Assembly (NCBI GenBank): GCA_022823235.1
Contig: JAJDXO010000032.1
Location: 1-53,200 of the forward strand
From: Rhodospirillales bacterium
GTDB taxonomy: Bacteria; Pseudomonadota; Alphaproteobacteria; Rhodospirillales; UBA2165
Direction of reading: 5' to 3'
DNA: 53,200 nt
In this document: positions 44,943 to 53,158 of the stretch, piece after piece
Layout of the letters: each line of letters starts with the position of its first letter
Position numbering within the stretch: the first letter of the stretch is position 1
The notes under the pieces: generated by a model
Told to the model about the DNA's origin: nothing
The model's input: the letters and a program-made list of their open reading frames with translations, nothing else
Database searches by the model: none
Made by a program: the position numbers and the translations under genes

Positions 44943-46094
44943 ATGTGCGAGAAGCAGGACATTGCCGCCAGGCGCGCCCGCGACCTGGAGCGGTATCACC
45001 GGCGCGCCGCCGAGCGCAAGGCGAAGGGCCTGTGCCCGAAGTGCGGGAAGCGACGACCCGCAACCCACCGAAGCCAGTGCGGGGTCTGCGCCGCGAAGCG
45101 CCGGCCCGCCGACCTCGAACGGTATCACCGGCGTACCGCCGAGCGGGCCGCGCGGGGCCTCTGCCCGAAGTGCGGTAAACAGCCGCCCGCGCCCGACCGT
45201 CAACTGTGCGAGCCGTGCAACGAGAAACAGAAAGGCGCCAGCCGCGCCCGCGACGCCCGCCTGCGCGCGGAAGGCAAACCGCGCAGGGATCCCTCCAGGG
45301 CACGGGCCTATGAGCGCGAGCGGTCGCGCAGGGAGAGGGCAGAGCGCCAGGCCGAGGGCATTTGCACGCGTTGCGGCAAGAATCCGGCGGCGGACGGCCG
45401 CGCGTCATGCGAGCCGTGCCTTGAGAAACGCCGCGCTTCCGATCGCTCAAAATACGCCGCGGGCAAGACGGCGGGGCTGAAGTACGGCGGAGCCAACGCG
45501 GAAGCGAAGCGCAGGGCCGGCCGCCTCAAGAGCAAGCGGCGCCAGAAGGCCCGTCGCGAGGCGGGGCTCTGCATCCGCTGCGGCAAGCAGCCCCCGGTAG
45601 AGGGCGGGACGACCTGCAGGCCGTGCCGCGATAAGCGCCAGGCGGCGGAGCGCAGGCAGTACCACGAGCGGCGCGCCGAGGGTCTCTGCGCCCGGTGCGG
45701 CGGCCCGGTGCTCGACGGACTGTCGCGCTGCGGCCCCTGCGCCGTCATCGAGGAGGCCACCAAGTGCCCGGAGCGCAAGAACGCCCGGTCCCGGGAGCTG
45801 TATGCCGAACGGCGGGCCCGGGGGGTGTGCACGTCTTGCGGGGCGCCGTCCCAGGGCGCGTCCCGTTGCGGGCCGTGCGCCGAGCGGTCATATCACGGCT
45901 CGGACCACTTCCGGGGCATTCCGGTGTGGGACCCGAGCTTCACCGTCATCGAGCTCGAGACCGGCCGGGAGATTGGCACCTTCGACAGCGAGGCCGATGT
46001 GGCGTTCTGCCTCGCCTTCGAGAAGCTCAGCCGCGACCAGGTGGAGGTGGTGTCCGACGCGAGTCCCATGAGTTCGTTCACGGCCTGGGAGTGA
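44943..46094 (+). CDS. Protein with six zinc ribbons
   Basis: This 383-residue protein is very rich in Arg, Lys and Cys. Six units of C-x2-C-G-x(8-13)-C-x2-C occur at roughly 40-residue spacing (LCPKCGK...CGVC, LCPKCGK...CEPC, ICTRCGK...CEPC, LCIRCGK...CRPC, LCARCGG...CGPC, VCTSCGA...CGPC). They are separated by Arg-rich helices such as RARDLERYHRRAAERKAKG. The C-terminal 65 residues (GIPVWDPSFTVIELETGREIGTF) form a separate small domain. It looks like a multivalent nucleic-acid-binding protein; function unknown. High GC and repeats make the opposite strand falsely open. Confidence 0.75.
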   Translation: MCEKQDIAARRARDLERYHRRAAERKAKGLCPKCGKRRPATHRSQCGVCAAKRRPADLERYHRRTAERAARGLCPKCGKQPPAPDRQLCEPCNEKQKGASRARDARLRAEGKPRRDPSRARAYERERSRRERAERQAEGICTRCGKNPAADGRASCEPCLEKRRASDRSKYAAGKTAGLKYGGANAEAKRRAGRLKSKRRQKARREAGLCIRCGKQPPVEGGTTCRPCRDKRQAAERRQYHERRAEGLCARCGGPVLDGLSRCGPCAVIEEATKCPERKNARSRELYAERRARGVCTSCGAPSQGASRCGPCAERSYHGSDHFRGIPVWDPSFTVIELETGREIGTFDSEADVAFCLAFEKLSRDQVEVVSDASPMSSFTAWE

Positions 46095-46216
46095 CCGCGA
46101 GCCGGCGCGGCGGGAGCTCGCCCTGCCGCGCCGCTGGCCCGCCGCCGTTCCGATCCCGCATACATATCGCCGGCCGGGTGTCCGCCGGTCCAGCCCGCGC
46201 CGAAGGAGAACCCCCC

Positions 46217-46402
46217 ATGCCGGCTTCGCTCCCCGATAACCCGCTTTACTGTTTCTGCCCGTTCAGTGACGGCGATGGCGCGCCGCCCGGATGCGTCGCC
46301 TCTTGCAGGCGGAACAGGATACGCCGAAGCCGAGGCGCGAGGGCGGCGGGCAGCCGCGCCGCGTCGTCCCGGCGAGGGAGCGGCACTCGCCTATATATTT
46401 AG
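46217..46402 (+). pseudogene. Truncated copy of the small gene at 52441
   Basis: The start MPASLPDNPLYCFCPFSDGDG matches MTACLPDDPAYCFYPAVDED of the gene at 52441-52683. The 60 bp before both starts are alike (CATACxTAT...CCGGCCGGGxxxCCGCCGGTCC). After about 25 residues the similarity ends and the frame runs into Arg-rich noise and a palindromic repeat. It is therefore a 5' fragment of that gene family. Confidence 0.6.
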
Positions 46403-46436
46403 TTCGGACGGTCGCCGGGGCAAGGGGGAAACACAA

Positions 46437-46522
46437 GTCGTCATGCCCGGACTTGATCCGGGCATCCACGAGAAACCGGTCTCAAGGTTCGTGGATGGCC
46501 GGGTCCTTGCCCGGCCATGACG
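46437..46522. repeat. Palindromic intergenic repeat
   Basis: It contains CATGCCCGGACTTGATCCGG / GCATCCACG, a short spacer, then CGTGGATGGCCGGGTCCTTG / CCCGGCCATGACG, a long inverted structure. This family is scattered through alphaproteobacterial genomes (recollection). Its presence inside the island suggests the element has resided in such hosts. Confidence 0.8.
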
Positions 46523-46546
46523 CAATCATTTTAGGCTATCGCCACG

Positions 46547-46620
46547 CCCTCTCCCCTGGAGGGAGAGGGCTGCGAAGGCTTGGCGAGCCCGCGAGCCTTA
46601 GCCGTAGCTGGGTGAGGGGG
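46547..46620. repeat. Dispersed intergenic repeat, copy 2
   Basis: It matches 2837-2912 almost base for base: CCCTCTCCCCTGG, GGAGAGGG, GAGCCTTAGCCGTAGCTGGG and TGAGGGGG. It lies just behind the res gene end (minus strand), where the CCCTCTCC/GGAGAGGG hairpin could end transcription. Confidence 0.8.
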
Positions 46621-46640
46621 AATTGGGGGGAAGCGGACAG

Positions 46641-49280
46641 TTAGATCAGTTCCAACAACTGAGCCCGCATGTCCTTGCCGTCTACAGATTTCTCGATTAC
46701 AGCGAACACGCCTTTTCCGTCCGAGGCCGTCTGCCAGAGCCGGCCGATGGTTCGCTTCTCCTTGGTGTCCGCTGTTTCCGCCAAGTGGCTGCCCTTGTAC
46801 TCGATCACGAGCAGACGGCCATCGTCCAACTCGCCGACAAAATCGGGATAGAAACGGTCCGAGGAAGTGGGCAACCAAAACGAAGCGGGATGACGAGCCA
46901 CATTTCGAGCCCAGAACTTCAGTTCCGGCAGGCTATCTATTGCCTGGGCGCACTGGAACTCTTCACCATCCTGCACGCCATCAAATGCAGGAACGTTGTA
47001 ATGGCCGAGAAAGTGCTTTTTGAACTGATATGGCCCCCGATAGCGGGAAACGTCATCATACATGCTCCGCTCAAATTTGAAGCCGTTGTCGAAATCGACT
47101 TCGACCCGCGCCGTGGGCTCAAATAGATATTGCTGAAATGCCCGTTGTCTATTCTCTTCACGTATCTGAGCGAGTTTTTCGCCAATCCTTCTGGCCAGAA
47201 TGAACTTGCATCTCATCAGGGCGGATAGGTTGATATTTCGGCGTCCGATTAGGTCGGCAATCAAGTCGCGAAGCCATCGAAGCATCTTGGCCTGAGGTAT
47301 ATCGATTTGCTTCGATTGCCTATCCAGCCATATGGCAAGATTTTCCGGCGTCCACCCTTCTACCGGGACATCCAGCGCCAACTGCTCTTCCTCGGAAGTA
47401 AAGTGAAAGGCCAACCGGTTTCCATCCAGATCGATCTCGAAGCTCCGCGCGGTTTCCCGAATGGCAAACTCGGCCTCGGAGAGTTTGGCGGGCGTGTCCA
47501 ACAAATCCCATTCGAAGTACTCCATAAGAGTTTCGGCATCGACAAGCTCCAGCGAGCCCTGGAGGTCGGCAACCAGAGCCGGAACATTGAATGAAATTCC
47601 CCGCTCGGCGGGCGGCAACTTGTCTTCGACCGAATTCCGATACTCGGCTGCTTCTTCCCTAAGCGCCTTGCGCTTCGGCTCGGGCAGTTTTTTGACGATG
47701 TATTCCTCAAGCTCCGGATCAAGGCCGCCTTCAATCTCTACATGAGATTGGCCTTCCCCGCTTTCGACGACTTTGACCCTTGTTTCGTATTTGGGGGGCA
47801 GGTCCGAAAGATCGGGCGGCTCATCGACCTCAACCTTGAACGTCGGCAGTTCGGGTTTTCGATGCCCAAACAGACCTCCCTCAACATCCAACCGGGGTTC
47901 GACCGGTTCAATGTGCTCCGTGGCCTCTTCCTCATCGAAGCCCATTTCCACAAGCTTGTCCCTCAGAGCGTTGGCGGCGGCGGCAAAGGTGGGCTCGGAG
48001 ACATGGGCATATGCCTTGTTCAGGTCCGGGTCGTCCCTCCGCTCGGCAAACGGCATGCGAAGGACGCGGCCCAAAAGTTGCTCAACCGAAGTGGCGCTCC
48101 GGATGTTGGCGACGGAACAGAAGACATATGCAAATGAACAGTCCCAACCCTCCTTCAACGCTTCAATTGTGATGACGTATTCAACGGGACAATCGGGATC
48201 GAAAAGGTCCAGCCCTTCAAGCTGACGCTGGTCTCCCGTGGCTACGGCAACCCTGGTCTCATCGACTTGCTCACTGTCCACGAGATAGTCTTTGAGAACT
48301 TCAACCGTGACTTCTTCATTTTTCGGCTGGGCCTGAAAGAGAACAATCGGACGAATGTACCTAAGGTCCTTTGCGGCATTCTCCGCGAGCACTGCTCTCG
48401 TCGCGATAGCCCCGTTCACCGCGTCCTGCCACGTATCGTGTTCGCTCAAGACCACCGGCAACTTTATCATCTCCTCTTGTTTCAGCTCCCGCGCGGTCAC
48501 GGAATGGAGGATATTGCTTTGTAGCCTGGGCGTGGCCGTGAACTCGATGACCGCGCTTGGGTTGATCCTTTGCTTCATGTCCCGTGACAGGCCGGTCACG
48601 GCATTGTGCGCCTCATCGACGATAAGGAGGGGATGATGAAGGTGCAGGAGATTTGCGAACGAGAACTTCACGTCCCCTTTGTTCGGCCCCTCGTCTAAAC
48701 GATCCAGGCCGGGCGAGGACGGCGAAACATCGGCAAAGTGTGGCTCGAAATTCTCGTTGTGGGCGTAGACCTTTCGACCCTCTTTATTCTTTACCCGAAG
48801 CGTCTGAATAGTGCCGATCACGATGCAACAGTTGTCGCGCAAATCCTGTGGTCGAATGTGAGTCATTTCCGAGATGTCAAAGACACGCACCCGGCCATCA
48901 AATTGTTCGTCCAGCACCTGTCGGTAGGCGTGACGAGTATTCTTCAATGCGTCGAGAGTTTGGGTGCGGATTGCATTTGTTGGCGTCAACCATAGTACCA
49001 ATGGGTAGTCCTTCTCTATCCACGCGTCCTTCGCGATGGAGATACTATGCGCCGCCAATAGCGTCTTCCCGCCGCCCGTGGGCAACCTCAAACAGACGTA
49101 GGGGATGTCCGGCAACCCGGCGAGCGGCAAATACTCTTCCGCCAGTTTCCCAAGGCGAGATTTTCTCTCGGGTTCAGCGACAATTGTTTTGTAAGCGGCC
49201 TTCGGGCCAGCGACGCGGCAATTTTCAAGGTAGGTACGCAGTGTGCCGAGCGTCTCGACTTGGTAGTTCTTGAGCAGCAT
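46641..49280 (-). CDS. res: Type III restriction enzyme, Res subunit
   Basis: This 879-residue protein starts at ATG 49280 behind AGGAGGG, 9 nt after the mod stop. Helicase motifs are LPTGGGKT (66-73), VDEAHN (221-226), EFTATPRL and the motif VI region SVEQLLGRVLRMP. The C-terminal PD-(D/E)xK nuclease is FYPDFVGELDDGRLLVIEYK (810-829; Asp813, Glu827, Lys829). With Mod it forms the type III complex, which translocates or slides between two oppositely oriented sites and cuts unmodified DNA. All key residues are intact. DNA here is visibly more AT-rich than in the flanking genes. Confidence 0.93.
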   Translation of the reverse strand: MLLKNYQVETLGTLRTYLENCRVAGPKAAYKTIVAEPERKSRLGKLAEEYLPLAGLPDIPYVCLRLPTGGGKTLLAAHSISIAKDAWIEKDYPLVLWLTPTNAIRTQTLDALKNTRHAYRQVLDEQFDGRVRVFDISEMTHIRPQDLRDNCCIVIGTIQTLRVKNKEGRKVYAHNENFEPHFADVSPSSPGLDRLDEGPNKGDVKFSFANLLHLHHPLLIVDEAHNAVTGLSRDMKQRINPSAVIEFTATPRLQSNILHSVTARELKQEEMIKLPVVLSEHDTWQDAVNGAIATRAVLAENAAKDLRYIRPIVLFQAQPKNEEVTVEVLKDYLVDSEQVDETRVAVATGDQRQLEGLDLFDPDCPVEYVITIEALKEGWDCSFAYVFCSVANIRSATSVEQLLGRVLRMPFAERRDDPDLNKAYAHVSEPTFAAAANALRDKLVEMGFDEEEATEHIEPVEPRLDVEGGLFGHRKPELPTFKVEVDEPPDLSDLPPKYETRVKVVESGEGQSHVEIEGGLDPELEEYIVKKLPEPKRKALREEAAEYRNSVEDKLPPAERGISFNVPALVADLQGSLELVDAETLMEYFEWDLLDTPAKLSEAEFAIRETARSFEIDLDGNRLAFHFTSEEEQLALDVPVEGWTPENLAIWLDRQSKQIDIPQAKMLRWLRDLIADLIGRRNINLSALMRCKFILARRIGEKLAQIREENRQRAFQQYLFEPTARVEVDFDNGFKFERSMYDDVSRYRGPYQFKKHFLGHYNVPAFDGVQDGEEFQCAQAIDSLPELKFWARNVARHPASFWLPTSSDRFYPDFVGELDDGRLLVIEYKGSHLAETADTKEKRTIGRLWQTASDGKGVFAVIEKSVDGKDMRAQLLELI

Positions 49281-49289
49281 CACCCCCTC

Positions 49290-50831
49290 CTAGACTCTTG
49301 CCTTCACGTCATAGGGGGTTTGTTTGAACGTTATCGCTTCTCGCTTCAGCGCCTCTGCCCCTAACCGGGATTGCTCTCCGTATACCGTCAATGGTCCGAC
49401 AAAGTTAGGGTGGTGTTCCTGGATAGCGGCGCGAATGACCGCAAGAGTCCTTCGCGTCAAAACATTTCCACCATCAACTTTTTTGTCGCCAAGCACGCCG
49501 TTGTAGAGGAGCGCATACGCATGACCTTCAGAAATTCCAAGCCAAGGCCCTGCCTCCGTAGTCGGCCAAGGAGAGCCGGTTTCACTAAACCAAATATGGC
49601 TTGCGAGAACCTCGAAACTGACATCGAGGGTGATTTGTCCATCTTCATCGAAAACCGGACTTCCTAGTCGAAAAAATCTGAAGCCTCCGCCCCCATGCCA
49701 ACCAACTCCGGCAGATATCCCTCCGGCTTCACCGTCAACGACTTTGATAAGGCGCGGTATGCAATGTGTGACCGCATGTTCGCCCATTTCTATTCCGATA
49801 TACCGCCGACCCATCTTGTGCGCGACGGCTGCCGTAGTCCCAGAACCGAGAAACGAGTCTAGAACTAGGTCGCCCGGACTAGTGGCAATGTGAATAACGC
49901 GTTCGATCAACTTTTCAGGCTTTGGAGTGAGAAAAACCTCTTTCTCAAAGAGAGAGATGATTTCCTTCTTGGCATCTTGTGTGTGACCAACTTCGTCGTA
50001 GGACCAGAAAGTTTGCGGTGTTATTCCCTGCTTAACCTCAGACAAGAAACGCTTAATTTGAGGAATGGCATCCTTGTTCTTGCCCCACCAAATACGATTG
50101 TCGGCATCGAGTTTCCAAAAATTCCTTTCAGATACTCGCCAATAGTTTCCGCCTGGTGGACCGCTAATTTCCCGGCCACTTGGTGTCTGGATGGGGTACT
50201 TCCCCAAGCTATAATAATTTCGCGCCGATAAATCGCTGGTTTTCCAGGGACCCCTCGGGTCATCATCTCTGTTCTTATATGCCTTGTTTTGCCGCTCGGT
50301 GCGCGGCATCAGGTTTGGCACGAATTTGTCGGCATCCTTCGCAAATACCAAAAGATAATCGTGGTCAGATGAAAAGTGTCTCGCGCTAGATTTTGGCGAA
50401 TAGTTCTTTCGCCAGATGATAGTGTCGACGAAATTTTTCCGTCCAAAAGTCTCGTCCAATAGAACCTTGAGGTAATGGCCCTCGTTGTCGTCTATCGATA
50501 CCCATATCGAACCATCCTCAGACAAAAGCTCTCTTAACAGTTCGAGCCGTGGCCAGATCATCGAGAGCCACTGTGTATGCTCAAGATTATCGTCGTAGTG
50601 CTCAAATGCGGACCGGGTGTTGTAGGGAGGATCTATATAAATGCACTTAACCTTGCCCGCAAAAAAAGGAAGCAATGCTTTTAGAGCGGCAAGATTGTCG
50701 CCCTGGATCAGCATGTTGCCAGACTCTTTGTCGCCGTATCCCTGGCCGCGCACCTCCTCCAACAGCCGGTAGGGTGCAACCGTAGCTTGGCGCAAATCCT
50801 CATCCCTGGTTAGCCAGCTCAGTGTCGGCAC
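49290..50831 (-). CDS. mod: Type III DNA methyltransferase, Mod subunit
   Basis: This is a 513-residue site-specific adenine-N6 methyltransferase with probable GTG start at 50831. Motif IV is IDPPYNT (66-72) and motif I is DSFLGSGTT at about 345-353, the beta-class order used by type III Mod proteins. The central target-recognition region (about 120-300) is variable and has no recognisable specificity. The C-terminal part is of the VxGxxR-type tail. It modifies host DNA and gives the Res complex its specificity. Low GC compared with the island's left half points to a different source. Confidence 0.92.
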   Translation of the reverse strand: MPTLSWLTRDEDLRQATVAPYRLLEEVRGQGYGDKESGNMLIQGDNLAALKALLPFFAGKVKCIYIDPPYNTRSAFEHYDDNLEHTQWLSMIWPRLELLRELLSEDGSIWVSIDDNEGHYLKVLLDETFGRKNFVDTIIWRKNYSPKSSARHFSSDHDYLLVFAKDADKFVPNLMPRTERQNKAYKNRDDDPRGPWKTSDLSARNYYSLGKYPIQTPSGREISGPPGGNYWRVSERNFWKLDADNRIWWGKNKDAIPQIKRFLSEVKQGITPQTFWSYDEVGHTQDAKKEIISLFEKEVFLTPKPEKLIERVIHIATSPGDLVLDSFLGSGTTAAVAHKMGRRYIGIEMGEHAVTHCIPRLIKVVDGEAGGISAGVGWHGGGGFRFFRLGSPVFDEDGQITLDVSFEVLASHIWFSETGSPWPTTEAGPWLGISEGHAYALLYNGVLGDKKVDGGNVLTRRTLAVIRAAIQEHHPNFVGPLTVYGEQSRLGAEALKREAITFKQTPYDVKARV

Positions 50832-51067
50832 TTGGTATGATCTCCCATCAATCCGCGACGCTGGAACGTCAACGATCCAACCTATCCAACATTTCCAACC
50901 TAGAAGTGCAATCCCCTAACTTAAGCCATTCCACATTTATCGTCTCGCCAAGAGCGGGCGTGGATCAGTTGTCTGCGCGTCGGCCGGCGTGTCCTCATTT
51001 TTATTGAGGTTGCCTCGGCTCGGGCCAACGCACAGACTGAAAGAAGCGCCTAGCTGAAACCGGACAC
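50832..51067. other. Upstream region of the mod-res operon
   Basis: About 235 bp with no gene on either strand; it should hold the mod promoter. It is AT-richer than average, and I see no clear operator. Confidence 0.5.
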
Positions 51068-51091
51068 AAAAAAGACGCGCCGCAGGGCGTC
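51068..51091 (-). terminator. Intrinsic terminator on the minus strand
   Basis: Read on the minus strand, GACGC-CCTGCGGC-GCGTC is followed at once by six T. It would end transcripts of the membrane-protein gene at 51191-51847. It is weak in the plus direction. Confidence 0.65.
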
Positions 51092-51121
51092 TAAATTATT
51101 GATTTTATTGTTTACCGGGGG

Positions 51122-51143
51122 CCCGCAGCCACCGAGACTGACA
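51122..51143. repeat. att-like site C (right end of defence island)
   Basis: This stretch matches site B (28466-28487) at 20 of 22 positions in direct orientation; the core CCCGCAGCCACCGAGAC differs from B by one base. It also resembles the minus strand of site A through the following GACAAT. It lies between the terminator and the next gene. No recombinase is adjacent on the right. Confidence 0.6.
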
Positions 51144-51190
51144 ATTGCATAGCTTGCGACGTGTCAGTGATCGTGTCGTGCAATCGCGAC

Positions 51191-51847
51191 TCAATCTGAC
51201 GCGGAAGTCTTTGGACCGCGGGTATTGTCACGAGCCCGTTCCAGAAGGGACCGAAAGTCCAGACCGTCTTCCGTCAAGTGTTCGTCGGGAGAGAGTCTAA
51301 GTTTGTGCTGCAACAAGGACCCATTACTGCTTACCGTGACTATGCCATCTGGACCGTCTCGCTTAATCGTTAATTCGTCAATGTCCAAGCGCTGACCGCG
51401 AACCACATCGAACACTTTGAGTTTCAAACTGTTGGGCCATAGTATGCTTGGCGTTCCATGCAGCATCAAGTTAGGAAAAAGTGGCCCTCTTCCAAGGAAC
51501 GTCTCAGAGTAAATGTACCCGTCTATGTCATGCCTTTCCTCGGAGTAGTTCAAATTGAGGACAACATCGGACTCACTCGATAACTCAAGGTCTTCCATGT
51601 TGGTCACACCCTCCGGGAACGAACTGTACATTCCGGTCCATTGATGTGCATTGAGCCAATGCTCTCGCGTCAATGGTAATTCTGAAAGAAAGTCGTTGAT
51701 CTTCCCTGGGAGCGGAAGGACCGCGATAAAGGCTGGGAAGAGTGCTGCGAAGAGTGCGACACAAATAACCTTGACAAAACCTAATTTCCTAATCCAGCCC
51801 ATAATGGATGACTGCTCCTTGCGCGATGGGTCATCATTTTCCGTCAT
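51191..51847 (-). CDS. Membrane-anchored hypothetical protein
   Basis: This is a 218-residue protein with ATG at 51847. One predicted transmembrane helix lies at about 24-46 (FVKVICVALFAALFPAFIAV), leaving a beta-rich C-terminal domain of about 170 residues outside (for example LNLNYSEERHDIDGYIYSE and RDGPDGIVTVSSNGSLL). No family recognised. Its own terminator and lower GC content mark it as an independent cargo gene just beyond the island's right att-like site. Confidence 0.7.
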   Translation of the reverse strand: MTENDDPSRKEQSSIMGWIRKLGFVKVICVALFAALFPAFIAVLPLPGKINDFLSELPLTREHWLNAHQWTGMYSSFPEGVTNMEDLELSSESDVVLNLNYSEERHDIDGYIYSETFLGRGPLFPNLMLHGTPSILWPNSLKLKVFDVVRGQRLDIDELTIKRDGPDGIVTVSSNGSLLQHKLRLSPDEHLTEDGLDFRSLLERARDNTRGPKTSASD

Positions 51848-52014
51848 ATGTACAAGCTTGCATCAGGATTGCCTGCTGCCAAGGCGTTGATCAGGTTGGC
51901 GAGCGGGCCATAGCTCGACCGCTCCCCGGTTGCGCCGCCCGAGGCGCGCACCCGTCCAAGGTCGGCGAAATACGCCTCGACCGCCGCCGACAACTTTGCG
52001 TTCGTTCCCGCCAT
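51844..52014 (-). pseudogene. Remnant of a DNA methyltransferase N-terminus
   Basis: MAGTNAKLSAAVEAYFADLG followed by RVRASGGATGERSSYGPLANLINAL resembles the start of large type IIG/Eco57I-like adenine methyltransferases of mobile DNA (typically ...ERSYYPPLANLLNAVG..., recalled). After residue 45 the sequence jumps to AAGNPDASLYI, reminiscent of a later AGHPDFGLY block, so an internal deletion is likely. It then ends, and the rest of the enzyme is missing. Confidence 0.55.
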
Positions 52015-52095
52015 GTGTCCCGTTCTGGCCGAGCGTCGCCCGGTGTGCAAGCATTCGTGCAGATTGGCTGTTCGGGGCGGGGACGCGAGCCCCGG

Positions 52096-52203
52096 TCATG
52101 CGTGCATTTCGCGGTCATCGTCTTTGCCAAATACATAGGCTTCGCATGCGGCCAGGACCATGCTTTCCAGCGCGCGCTCGGATATCGTCACTTCGATGGT
52201 CAT
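52096..52203 (-). other. Possible small coding remnant
   Basis: MTIEVTISERALESMVLAAC followed by EAYVFGKDDDREMHA (35 residues, ATG 52203) has protein-like composition and could be the start of a lost larger gene. No family assigned. The surrounding 52015-52440 has no other coding signal. Confidence 0.3.
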
Positions 52204-52440
52204 GGGTCCGATGTCCAAATACGATTGTGTTCGGGGAAACAGTGTGCGCCTGAGCCGTAACCTTTCATGCCATTGGAGCAGAGGTAATATCAGGTCGGCT
52301 ACACCGCGCCACCCTGGCGACCCGGCGCTGGCGGGGATATTCCCCGCCGCGCCGCCGGCCACGAGCGCGCCGACCTTCCCGACATACGTATGGCCGGCCG
52401 GGCACCCGCCGGTCCGGGCCCCGCCGGAGGAGATTTCACC

Positions 52441-52683
52441 ATGACAGCCTGCTTGCCCGACGATCCCGCCTATTGCTTCTATCCGGCCGTCGATGAGGAC
52501 GGCGAGCCGTCGCGGATCCGCATCCTGGTCGAGGGCTTGGCCTCCGCCATCCCCACCGCGCTGGTCTGCCTCACCGCCGACGACGGTTTAATGCTGTGCG
52601 ATCGTCTCAACCGGGCCCTCGGCCTCGACCGCGCCGTCTGTTGCCTGCGTACCGCCGGGGCTGGCAGCACCACCCTGCATTGA
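52441..52683 (+). CDS. Small hypothetical protein (family shared with 46217 fragment)
   Basis: This is an 80-residue protein with ATG 52441 behind GGAGGAG. It starts MTACLPDDPAYCFYPAVDED and ends with a helix-like ADDGLMLCDRLNRALGLDR. It is the full-length relative of the fragment at 46217. Similar leader sequence in both places marks an accessory gene family. Function unknown. Confidence 0.6.
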   Translation: MTACLPDDPAYCFYPAVDEDGEPSRIRILVEGLASAIPTALVCLTADDGLMLCDRLNRALGLDRAVCCLRTAGAGSTTLH

Positions 52684-52837
52684 TCGCCGCGCCGCCGGCC
52701 CGTCGCCAACAATCGCGCGCGGAACGCCCGGCCGGGAGGCGGAGAGGAGCTTTCGCGGGGGCGAGTGTCCGGCAGGGCGGAGGGAGTGGGTCTCCCGCGC
52801 CGATGCCGGACAGGGCAACGGCAGAGGAGTTCCCGCC

Positions 52838-53089
52838 ATGTTTGATCCCGATACATCCGTCGATCTTCCGATCGACACCGATTTGCTGCACGAGATCGGC
52901 GTCGATCGTCACACCGTCCGCGAACTCGCCGAGGACGAACGCGCCATCCGCTGTCCCGATCGGGGCGCGGTCTATCCCGCATACGGCTTCGCGAGCCTCG
53001 ACCCGGAACCGGCGTTCGGGACGGACCTCCGGGACGCGGCGCCGGCGGAACCCCGGGACCCGGCGTCGCCACTCCCCCCGGCGGATTAG
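52838..53089 (+). CDS. Small hypothetical acidic protein
   Basis: This is an 83-residue protein with ATG 52838 behind GCAGAGGAG. It is rich in Asp, Glu and Pro (DPDTSVDLPIDTDLLHEIGV, VRELAEDERAIRCPDRGAVY). Acidic small proteins in such arrays are sometimes anti-restriction DNA mimics, but nothing here proves that. It is followed by a strong leader hairpin for the next gene outside the window. Confidence 0.55.
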   Translation: MFDPDTSVDLPIDTDLLHEIGVDRHTVRELAEDERAIRCPDRGAVYPAYGFASLDPEPAFGTDLRDAAPAEPRDPASPLPPAD

Positions 53090-53114
53090 AGTTGAAGGAG
53101 GGCTTGAAGAGGTT

Positions 53115-53158
53115 GAACGGTCGGGGGTTCGGGAGAGTGATCCCGGCCCCGGCCGTTC
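53115..53158 (+). ncRNA. Strong leader hairpin before the next gene
   Basis: GAACGGTCGGGG (53115-53126) pairs with CCCCGGCCGTTC (53147-53158) over 12 bp with one G-U. An inner stem GGGA/TCCC (53131-53134 with 53141-53144) closes the GAGTGA loop. GAAGGAG at 53184-53190 then precedes a start beyond the window. The layout (long outer stem, short inner stem, directly upstream of an accessory gene) resembles the element at 44297-44340. Confidence 0.5.

Larger units (their letters stand above)
28464..51143. mobile_element. About 22.7-kb integrated defence island
   Basis: The island is bounded by direct repeats at 28466-28487 and 51122-51143 (20/22 identical). It has an intact serine recombinase and small partner gene at the left end. 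Its cargo is a viperin module, an AbiE/double-STAND operon, small zinc-ribbon and hypothetical genes, and a type III restriction-modification pair. Base composition drops visibly in the mod-res and STAND genes relative to the flanks. No conjugation genes are seen, so it is an integrative rather than self-transmissible element (inference). Confidence 0.6.

Noticed and set aside
44166-45203. 345-residue minus-strand frame over the small-gene cluster
   Set aside because: Gly/Ala/Arg-rich translation from GC-rich DNA; the plus strand has RBS and zinc ribbons.
46437-46522. CRISPR-like or attC-like structure
   Set aside because: A single inverted repeat without spacer-repeat periodicity; no CRISPR array or cas gene was seen anywhere in the window.
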